This document shows positions 58,534-64,000 of a stretch of DNA of 64,000 nt, piece by piece; the first letter of the stretch is position 1; the number at the start of each line of letters is the position of its first letter. The stretch covers positions 248,001-312,000 of the forward strand of contig NZ_JANUQM010000010.1 of assembly GCF_030386795.1 (NCBI RefSeq), read 5' to 3'. Origin of the DNA: Streptomyces sp. S.PNR 29 (GTDB lineage: Bacteria; Actinomycetota; Actinomycetes; Streptomycetales; Streptomycetaceae). The notes beneath the pieces are model-generated. The model had not been told where the DNA came from. It ran no database searches and saw only the letters and a program-made list of their open reading frames with translations. The position numbers and the translations under genes were made by a program.

Positions 58534-59157
58534 GATCGGCAGCCTACCCTCGCCGCCCGCGGGGCGGTTCCGGGACCCTGGCGTCCGGCGTCGGTGGGCA
58601 GTGGCCTTCGGGCACGCGCCGGGGAGGGGGTGGGGGAGGGACTCGGGCCCGCGATGGCAGGGGGCCCGGCGGCCTGACGGCCGGGCACTCCGGCGGTCCG
58701 GGTGGACGACGGGGGGTGCGCGGCGGGCATGAGCACGGGAACGTCATGCGCCGGGTTGCCGGGTTGCCGAGTGGCTCGTCGGCTAGGGGACGCCATGCTT
58801 CGCCGGCGGCCTGGTGAGCCCAGCGGACCGGTGGCCTGATGGCCTGATGGGCTGCGGCCCGGCGCCTCGACCTCCAGAGTCTCCGGCGGTTCGACGCTCG
58901 GAGTTCCGGCGCCCCAGTGCCCGGGGCCCGTGCCCCAGTGCCCGGGGCCCGGCGCTCCGGCGCCCCGCGCTCCGGTGGCCGGCGGCCCTCCGGCGCGGCG
59001 GTCGTGCGGGGCCTGATGCCGCCATCGGCTGCCGGGTGCCCCCGAGCCCCGGCGCCTCGCAGCTCCGCCCAGACCCGACGGACCCATGTCGCCATGCGCT
59101 GCGACGGAGGTGGGACCACGGCAAGCCGACGGCAGGGGTTCTAGGCTCAAGGCCACC
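58534..59157. other. 624-bp non-coding region with small tandem duplications
   Basis: Lies between the divergent YciI and endonuclease V genes and has no convincing coding frame. It contains several short tandem duplications: GGGTTGCC twice near 58757, GGCCTGAT twice near 58833, and a 21-bp unit at 58911-58951 (separate entry). A TAGGCT at 59142-59147 could be the -10 of the endonuclease gene. Confidence 0.6.
58911..58951. repeat. Tandem 21-bp GC-rich repeat (two units)
   Basis: GCCCCAGTGCCCGGGGCCCG followed by T (58911-58931), then the same 20 bases again (58932-58951). Each unit contains the self-complementary CCCGGGGC core, so strong folding is expected. No function recognised. Confidence 0.85.
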
Positions 59158-59853
59158 ATGACGACCGTACGTATTCCCGCGGGCTGGCCCGCGACCGAGG
59201 AGCAGGCCCGTGCTGTGCAGGACGAGTTGCGGGGGCGGGTGGTGCTCGACGAGGTGGGGCCGGCGCCGGGGGAGGGGCACGTGACCGGGGTCGACGTGGC
59301 GTACGACGACGAGCGGGACGTCGTCGCGGCGGCGGCCGTCGTGCTGGACGCGGCGACCCTCGGCGTGGTCGCCGAGGCCACGGCCGTCGGACGGGTCTCC
59401 TTCCCGTACGTCCCCGGCCTGCTCGCCTTCCGTGAGATCCCCACGGTCCTCGCCGCCCTCGACGCCCTGCCCTGCCCTCCCGGCCTGGTCGTCTGCGACG
59501 GCTACGGTGTGGCCCACCCGCGCCGCTTCGGCCTCGCCAGCCACCTCGGCGTCCTCACCGGCCTGCCCACGATCGGCGTGGCGAAGAACCCCTTCACCTT
59601 CACCTACGACGTCCCGGACGCACCGCGCGGCAGCGCGTCCGCCCTGCTCGCCGGCACCGAGGAGGTCGGCCGCGCCCTGCGCACCCGGGACGGTGTCAAG
59701 CCGGTCTTCGTCTCCGTCGGCCACCGCGTGAGCCTCGACAACGCCTGCGCCCACACCCTGGCCCTGACCCCCGCCCACCGGCTGCCGGAGACGACCCGCA
59801 GGGCGGACGCCCTGTGCCGGAAGGCCTTGCGGGAGGCGGCCTACCCGGCCTGA
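59158..59853 (+). CDS. nfi: Endonuclease V (deoxyinosine 3'-endonuclease)
   Basis: 231 residues. Motifs: HVTGVDVAYDDERDVVAAAA (catalytic aspartate), SFPYVPGLLAFREIPTVLAA (the PYIPG-FRE segment), VVCDGYGVAHPRRFGLASHL (second aspartate and H-P), TIGVAKNPFTF (lysine). Cuts DNA near deaminated adenine. ATG at 59158 with AAGG 5 nt upstream. The end overlaps the convergent small gene by 13 bp. Confidence 0.95.
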   Translation: MTTVRIPAGWPATEEQARAVQDELRGRVVLDEVGPAPGEGHVTGVDVAYDDERDVVAAAAVVLDAATLGVVAEATAVGRVSFPYVPGLLAFREIPTVLAALDALPCPPGLVVCDGYGVAHPRRFGLASHLGVLTGLPTIGVAKNPFTFTYDVPDAPRGSASALLAGTEEVGRALRTRDGVKPVFVSVGHRVSLDNACAHTLALTPAHRLPETTRRADALCRKALREAAYPA

Positions 59854-60056
59854 TCCTCTATGTGCCAGCGGCCCACCTCACGGTAGTCGGAGTCGTAGAC
59901 GGCCGATCCGTCGCCCGGATCGAGCGCGTAGTGGCGGAGATTCCCGCCCCAGTACCTGAGGATCCGGCCGAGTTCACCCGCCGGATCCTTCGCCAACGCT
60001 CCATCGTCCAGAGTCACTTCGAGAAGAAATCTCATGCCTTCAAGTGTTTCATTCAA
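59841..60056 (-). CDS. Small hypothetical protein (about 64-71 residues)
   Basis: From ATG 60056 it is 71 residues; the more conserved-looking start is the ATG at 60035 (MRFLLEVTLDDGALA). The rest reads GELGRILRYWGGNLRHYALD and SDYREVGRWHIEDQAG. This pattern occurs as a short hypothetical protein in streptomycetes. No membrane part, function unknown. Convergent with endonuclease V. Confidence 0.7.
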   Translation of the reverse strand: MNETLEGMRFLLEVTLDDGALAKDPAGELGRILRYWGGNLRHYALDPGDGSAVYDSDYREVGRWHIEDQAG

Positions 60057-60239
60057 GTGCTTGTTGGTACTTCTTCGCCGGACGCCGCTGGTGGGCTGCC
60101 GCAGAGGGCCGGGAAAGTCTCAAACCCCACGAGAAGGCAGGGGAGCCGGCGCCGAAGACGGCCCCGGTGTGATCTGAGTACTGGGTCTGAGTACCCGTAC
60201 GGATGTGACGGCACCGGCCCGCTCGGCAGGCTGGGCCGC

Positions 60240-60380
60240 ATGACGACGCACCGCGCCCCGAAGCCCGTTGCCCACCCCAGCCAGCCCGTCGAGCGTGCCG
60301 TGACCATCGGGCTGGTCCTCGCCGTGCTGGCGGGGCTCGGCTGGATAGCCGGAATGATCTACACCGTCGCGGGGTGGTAG
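60240..60380 (+). CDS. Small single-pass membrane protein
   Basis: 46 residues, ATG at 60240: a short hydrophilic N-terminus, then one helix (TIGLVLAVLAGLGWIAGMIY) ending TVAGW. Too short for family assignment; the shape is typical of small streptomycete membrane proteins. No strong Shine-Dalgarno site. Ends 12 bp from the convergent reductase gene. Confidence 0.55.
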   Translation: MTTHRAPKPVAHPSQPVERAVTIGLVLAVLAGLGWIAGMIYTVAGW

Positions 60381-60392
60381 CCCCGGCGCCCG

Positions 60393-61571
60393 CTACTGCT
60401 GTGCCGCGACCCGGAAGGTGATCCCGGCCGCGCGCAGCCGTTCGATCAACGCGTCCCCCATGGCCACCGCCGTCGTGACCTGCCCGGCCGTCCCCGGCAG
60501 GTCGTCGAGGGCCAGGGACAGCGCCGACTCGGCGAAGATCTTCGCCGTCTCGTCGTAGCCGGGGTCGCCGCCCGCGACCTCGGTGAACACCCGCCGGCCA
60601 CCGCCCTCTCCCACGAAGCGGAGCGAGAACCAGCTCTTCGCGCGCTTCTCGGGGCTCGGCCCGTCCCCGGGCTTGAGCCGGTCCGACAGCCAGCGTCGCG
60701 CGGGCGGCAGTTGGGCGGCCGCCACCAGTGCCCCCACGGCCGCGACCCCGCCGACCGCGACGGGCAGGCGCCGCACGGCCGCGTAGTGCCGGTAGCGGAA
60801 GTCGGGGCCGTAGCGCTCCAAGGCCTTCGCGGAGCGCCTCACGATCTGCGGGTCGATGGTCGGCAGCGGCAGTGCCCAGGCACCCACCTCCTTGGCGAAC
60901 CGCGGCGCACCGGCCGGTGTCACCGCCCGCCGGCCCACCAGCCGCGGCTCGTGCCGCCGGCGGTCCAGCGCGGCGGCCCGCATCTGCCGCCCGCGCGCGA
61001 ACTGGTTCAGCGCCGAGGCGAAGGTGCCGCCCGAGAAGGCCGCGTCGGCGGTCACGAACCCGTCCACGGACAGCGGCACGCCCTCCGGCAGTTGCCGCAC
61101 CGTGAAGTACACGCCCAGATCGTGCGGGACGGAGTCGAAGCCACAGGCGTGCACGAGCCGCGCCCCCGTCTCACGCGCGCGTGCGTCATGGCGGACGTAC
61201 ATCAGGTCCACGAACTCCGGCTCACCCGTGAGGTCGAGATAGTCCGTGCCGGTGTCCGCGCAGGCGGCGACGAGTTCCTCCCCGTACGTCACATAGGGAC
61301 CCACCGTCGTGGCCACCACGCGCGCGTGCTCGGCGAGTCCGCGCACGGAGGCCGGATCGGACACGTCCGCCCGCAGCACCCCGATCCCGGCACCGCCGGG
61401 CAGCCGCTCCCGCAGCCGCCGCAGCCTGTCCTCGCTGCGGCCGGCGATCGCCCAGCGCAGCCCCTCGGGCGCGTGGGCGGCGAGATACTCCGCGGTGAGC
61501 GTCCCGACGAAGCCCGTGGCTCCGAAGAGCACGATGTCGTACGGGCGATCCGTCCTGTTCAGCCTGCTCAT
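60393..61571 (-). CDS. Saccharopine dehydrogenase-like/trans-acting enoyl reductase family protein
   Basis: 392 residues. N-terminal Rossmann motif YDIVLFGATGFVGTLTAEYL, ARVVATTVGPYVTYGEELVA, GTDYLDLTGEPEFVDLMY, HACGFDSVPHDLGVYFTVRQ, and a hydrophobic segment (VAVGGVAAVGALVAAAQLPP) near residue 270. It resembles the mycobacterial trans-acting enoyl reductase Rv2953 and saccharopine-dehydrogenase-like oxidoreductases of lipids. ATG at 61571. Substrate unknown. Confidence 0.9.
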   Translation of the reverse strand: MSRLNRTDRPYDIVLFGATGFVGTLTAEYLAAHAPEGLRWAIAGRSEDRLRRLRERLPGGAGIGVLRADVSDPASVRGLAEHARVVATTVGPYVTYGEELVAACADTGTDYLDLTGEPEFVDLMYVRHDARARETGARLVHACGFDSVPHDLGVYFTVRQLPEGVPLSVDGFVTADAAFSGGTFASALNQFARGRQMRAAALDRRRHEPRLVGRRAVTPAGAPRFAKEVGAWALPLPTIDPQIVRRSAKALERYGPDFRYRHYAAVRRLPVAVGGVAAVGALVAAAQLPPARRWLSDRLKPGDGPSPEKRAKSWFSLRFVGEGGGRRVFTEVAGGDPGYDETAKIFAESALSLALDDLPGTAGQVTTAVAMGDALIERLRAAGITFRVAAQQ

Positions 61572-61662
61572 GACACCCCTTGCTCCGCAGCACGCGCCGT
61601 TGTCGGTGGCTGAGGCTAGCGTGAGGGGGTGCGGAGCCCGACGACGAGCCCGGAGGTATCTG

Positions 61663-62043
61663 GTGGCCGTGCCCAGCAACGCCCTGAAAAAGTGGGAGAA
61701 GGTGCGCGAGTTCGCCCTCGGGCTGCCGGGCGCCGTCGAGGAGTTCCCCTGGGGCGAGTCCGTCGCGAAGGTCAACAAGAAGGTGTTCGTCTTCCTCGGC
61801 GTCGACGACGGCAGCCATCCGCTGGGCGTCACGGTCAAGCTCAAGGAGGCGTCGGCCCACGCCCACGCCCTGTCCTGCCCCGGCGCCGCGCCCGCCGGAT
61901 ACGGCCTGGGCAAGTCCGGCTGGGTGAGCATCCCGCTGCAGGAGAAGGGCGCCCCGGCCGCCGAACTGCTCTGCGACTGGGTGGAGGAGAGCTACCGGAC
62001 CATCGCGCCGAAGCGGCTGACGGCGGAGCTGGACGGGCACTGA
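61663..62043 (+). CDS. MmcQ/YjbR-family protein
   Basis: 126 residues: LPGAVEEFPWGESVAKVNKK, VFVFLGVDDGSHPLGVTVKL, GLGKSGWVSIPLQEK, DWVEESYRTIAPKRLTAEL. Small CyaY-like/double-wing fold, function not established. GTG at 61663 with GGAGG 6 nt upstream. Divergent from the reductase gene. Confidence 0.92.
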   Translation: MAVPSNALKKWEKVREFALGLPGAVEEFPWGESVAKVNKKVFVFLGVDDGSHPLGVTVKLKEASAHAHALSCPGAAPAGYGLGKSGWVSIPLQEKGAPAAELLCDWVEESYRTIAPKRLTAELDGH

Positions 62044-62076
62044 GCGGGCACCGCCCGGCCACCACCACGCGAATCG

Positions 62077-62090
62077 ACTAAGCGCTTGCT
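62077..62090. promoter_or_regulatory. Near-palindrome resembling a KstR2/TetR operator
   Basis: ACTAAGCGCTTGCT, with the perfect core AAGCGCTT, directly before the -35 of the CoA-transferase gene. It is one base from the KstR2-type form ACCAAG-N2-CTTG-N-T known for acyl-CoA catabolic genes in Actinobacteria. Use by a TetR repressor is inferred. Confidence 0.5.
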
Positions 62091-62091
62091 C

Positions 62092-62120
62092 TTGTGTCCT
62101 CCGGGAGCGGTTCCTAGCAT
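62092..62120 (+). promoter_or_regulatory. Candidate promoter of the CoA-transferase/thiolase genes
   Basis: -35 TTGTGT (62092-62097), 17-bp spacer, -10 TAGCAT (62115-62120), about 37 bp before the ATG at 62157. The operator-like palindrome sits immediately upstream. Confidence 0.5.
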
Positions 62121-62156
62121 CACCGGTGTTACATCAGTCATGTCACAGGGGGTTCG

Positions 62157-63287
62157 ATGACGGCGGCACGCACACCCGCGCACGGCCCGCTCGCCGGCGT
62201 CCGCGTGCTGGAGCTGGCCGGCATCGGGCCCGGCCCCTTCGCCGCCATGCTGCTCGCCGACCTCGGCGCCGACGTCGTCCGCGTCGACCGCCCCGGCGGC
62301 ACCGGCCTCGCCCTGAACCCCGAGCACGACGTCACCAACCGCAACAAACGCTCGGTGATCGTCGACCTGAAGTCCCCGGACGGCCCCGCCCGCGTCCTCG
62401 GCCTCGCCGCACGCGCCCACATCCTCATCGAGGGCTACCGCCCCGGCGTCGCCGAACGCCTCGGCGTCGGACCCGAGGACTGCCACGCCCGCAACGCCGC
62501 GCTCGTCTACGGCCGCATGACCGGCTGGGGCCAGCAGGGCCCCCTCGCCCACCGCGCCGGCCACGACATCGCGTACATCGCCCTCACCGGCACCCTCGGC
62601 ATGATCGGCAGCCCGGACCAGCCGCCCGCCGTCCCGGCCAACCTCATCGGCGACTACGCGGGCGGCTCCCTCTACCTCGTCGTCGGCGTCCTCGCCGCCC
62701 TCCACCACGCGCGTGCGACCGGCACCGGCCAGGTCGTCGACGCCGCCATCGTCGACGGTGCCGCCCATCTCACCGCCATGATCCACGGCATGCTCGCCGC
62801 CGGCCGCTGGCAGGACCGCCGCGCCGCCAACCTCCTCGACGGCGGCTGTCCCTTCTACGGCACGTACGAGACGGCCGACGGCCAGTACATGGCGGTCGGC
62901 GCCCTGGAGCAGCAGTTCTACGACGAGTTCGTGCACCTGCTCGGCATCGCGGACAGCGCGCCGGCCCGCACGGACGTCACCCGATGGAGCGACCTGCGCG
63001 AGGCGGTGGCGGCCCGCTTCAAGACCCGTACGAGGGACGAGTGGACGGCCGTCTTCGAGGGAACCGACGCCTGCGTGGCCCCCGTCCTGTCGCTGCGCGA
63101 GGCCCCGCACCACCCGCACCTCGCCGCCCGTGGCACCTTCACCGACCATGGCGGCACCACCCAGCCCGCCCCCGCACCCCGCTTCTCCGTCACCCCCACC
63201 ACCGTCCGTACCGGCCCCGCCCGCCCGGGCGCCGACACGGCGGACGTGGCCCGAGACTGGGACGTACCCGGTCTCCTGAACGACTGA
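62157..63287 (+). CDS. CaiB/BaiF family III CoA-transferase or acyl-CoA racemase
   Basis: 376 residues: GVRVLELAGIGPGPFAAMLL, LADLGADVVRVDRPGGTGLA, NRNKRSVIVDLKSPDG, ALVYGRMTGWGQQGPLAHRA followed by GHDIAYIALTGTL (aspartate of the active site in GHDI). The GHD-I-Y segment and absence of a long insertion fit alpha-methylacyl-CoA racemase-type members. ATG at 62157 with AGGGGG upstream. Followed by a thiolase gene; acting in branched or sterol side-chain acyl-CoA breakdown is an inference. Confidence 0.9.
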   Translation: MTAARTPAHGPLAGVRVLELAGIGPGPFAAMLLADLGADVVRVDRPGGTGLALNPEHDVTNRNKRSVIVDLKSPDGPARVLGLAARAHILIEGYRPGVAERLGVGPEDCHARNAALVYGRMTGWGQQGPLAHRAGHDIAYIALTGTLGMIGSPDQPPAVPANLIGDYAGGSLYLVVGVLAALHHARATGTGQVVDAAIVDGAAHLTAMIHGMLAAGRWQDRRAANLLDGGCPFYGTYETADGQYMAVGALEQQFYDEFVHLLGIADSAPARTDVTRWSDLREAVAARFKTRTRDEWTAVFEGTDACVAPVLSLREAPHHPHLAARGTFTDHGGTTQPAPAPRFSVTPTTVRTGPARPGADTADVARDWDVPGLLND

Positions 63288-63332
63288 ATGAATGAGCGAC
63301 TGAGCGACTGAGCGACTGAGCGACTGATCGAC
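63277..63332. repeat. Seven tandem 8-bp units overlapping the CoA-transferase stop
   Basis: TGAACGAC, TGAATGAA, then TGAGCGAC four times (63293-63324), then TGATCGAC. The first unit contains the last codons of the CoA-transferase gene and the second starts with its stop codon. Every unit starts with TGA, so the array gives repeated stop codons in rotating frames. Confidence 0.9.
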
Positions 63333-63400
63333 GACAGCTGACACCCGGCCCGCGGCGGCCCCGAGCCTGCCCACTCCCTGCCATCCGAAAGGCCTGATCC

Positions 63401-64000
63401 GTGAGCACCGAAGCGTATGTGTACGACGCGATCCGCACCCCGCGCGGGCGCGGCAAGGCGAACGGCGCCCTGCACGGCACGAAGCCCGTCGACCTGGTCG
63501 TCGGGCTCATCCACGAGATCCGCGCGCGTTTCCCGGAACTCGACCCGGCCGCGATCGACGACATCGTGCTCGGCGTCGTCGGCCCGGTCGGCGACCAGGG
63601 CTCCGACATCGCCCGGATCTCCGCCCTCGCCGCCGGGCTGCCGGACACGGTCGCGGGCGTGCAGGAGAACCGCTTCTGTGCCTCGGGCCTGGAGGCCGTC
63701 AACCTGGCCGCCGCCAAGGTGCGGTCGGGATGGGAGGACCTCGTGCTCGCGGGCGGCGTCGAGTCCATGTCCCGGGTGCCGATGGCCTCGGACGGCGGCG
63801 CCTGGTTCAACGACCCGATGACCAACATCGCCACCAACTTCGTGCCGCAGGGCATCGGCGCCGACCTGATCGCCACCATCGAGGGCTTCTCCCGCAGGGA
63901 CGTCGACGAGTATGCGGCGCTGTCGCAGGAGCGCGCGGCCACGGCCTGGAAGGAGGGCCGCTTCGAGCGCTCCGTCGTGCCGGTCAGGGACCGCAACGGC
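63401..64000 (+). CDS. Acetyl-CoA acetyltransferase/thiolase, cut by window end
   Basis: First 200 codons only. Thiolase N-terminal part: YVYDAIRTPRGRGKANGALH, DIVLGVVGPVGDQGSDIAR, catalytic cysteine in VQENRFCASGLEAVNLAAAK, LAGGVESMSRVPMASDGG. The second half with the histidine and second cysteine lies outside. GTG at 63401 with GAAAGG upstream, 114 bp after the CoA-transferase gene; probably the same operon for beta-oxidation. FadA-like long-chain thiolases have this N-terminal form. Confidence 0.92.
   Translation, partial: MSTEAYVYDAIRTPRGRGKANGALHGTKPVDLVVGLIHEIRARFPELDPAAIDDIVLGVVGPVGDQGSDIARISALAAGLPDTVAGVQENRFCASGLEAVNLAAAKVRSGWEDLVLAGGVESMSRVPMASDGGAWFNDPMTNIATNFVPQGIGADLIATIEGFSRRDVDEYAALSQERAATAWKEGRFERSVVPVRDRNG

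Noticed and set aside
58911..58951. Possible CRISPR repeat
   Set aside because: Two adjacent 21-bp copies without spacers; a simple tandem duplication.

Overview
The window reads as Streptomyces chromosome. GC is very high throughout, many genes start with GTG or TTG, genes are often coupled by 4-bp ATGA/GTGA overlaps, and it carries a WhiB-like protein, an SsgA-like sporulation protein, the pcaV-pcaIJFHGBL operon in the order known from streptomycetes, and TTA (bldA-type) codons in a few genes. I saw no tRNA, rRNA, CRISPR array or complete insertion sequence.

Left part (1-18.9 kb). An operon on the minus strand (1-6146) joins a GntR regulator, a two-cluster ferredoxin, a sulfonate/nitrate-type ABC transporter and an AprA-like flavoprotein with a HEAT-like tail. 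It looks like uptake and redox processing of an unknown, possibly sulfur-containing compound. A plus-strand cassette follows (zinc dehydrogenase, flavin amine oxidase-like, DinB-like, MFS; 6733-10672), then remnants of a decayed two-component system (about 10.76-11.26 kb). Next is a long minus-strand array (18885 to 11249): a receiver-only response regulator, three paralogous RimK/ITPK-like ATP-grasp enzymes, a mannitol-1-phosphate dehydrogenase-like protein, an MFS carrier, and an OmpR-type regulator with its kinase. The first six genes overlap each other. This array is my best candidate for an undescribed pathway, perhaps making and exporting a modified polyol or peptide-like product.

Middle part (19-47.3 kb). 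This holds an MHS-type metabolite symporter, a Tat-exported phospholipase C, a DMT transporter with a PAP2 membrane protein, a TetR regulator with a nest of inverted repeats in front of it, a DUF2510 membrane protein, a large ATPase of the LuxR/MalT type without the DNA-binding end, and an SDR. Then comes the complete protocatechuate branch of the beta-ketoadipate pathway with its MarR repressor, followed by a DUF3048 lipoprotein, a formaldehyde-dehydrogenase-like enzyme, a divergent LigC-type ligase / LigD-type polymerase pair (end joining), a LacI regulator with its palindrome, a VOC protein, a WhiB-like protein, a frameshifted gene, an acyl-ACP desaturase preceded by three 15-bp repeats, a DDAH-like hydrolase and a small membrane protein.

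Right part (47.4-64 kb). An antibiotic-resistance block contains BlaB-like and BlaA (LysR)-like regulators divergent from a lipoprotein class A beta-lactamase, convergent with a UvrA2-like ATPase and an ABC-F protein with a promoter and a candidate leader peptide. The only three in-frame TTA codons I found in the window are in this block (LysR, beta-lactamase, ABC-F), which suggests bldA control of resistance. The rest is GPP34, a PEP mutase/isocitrate lyase-family enzyme, an SsgA-like protein, a YCF48-like exported protein, small genes, endonuclease V, a saccharopine-dehydrogenase-like reductase, a YjbR/MmcQ protein, and a CoA-transferase/thiolase pair that runs off the right edge.
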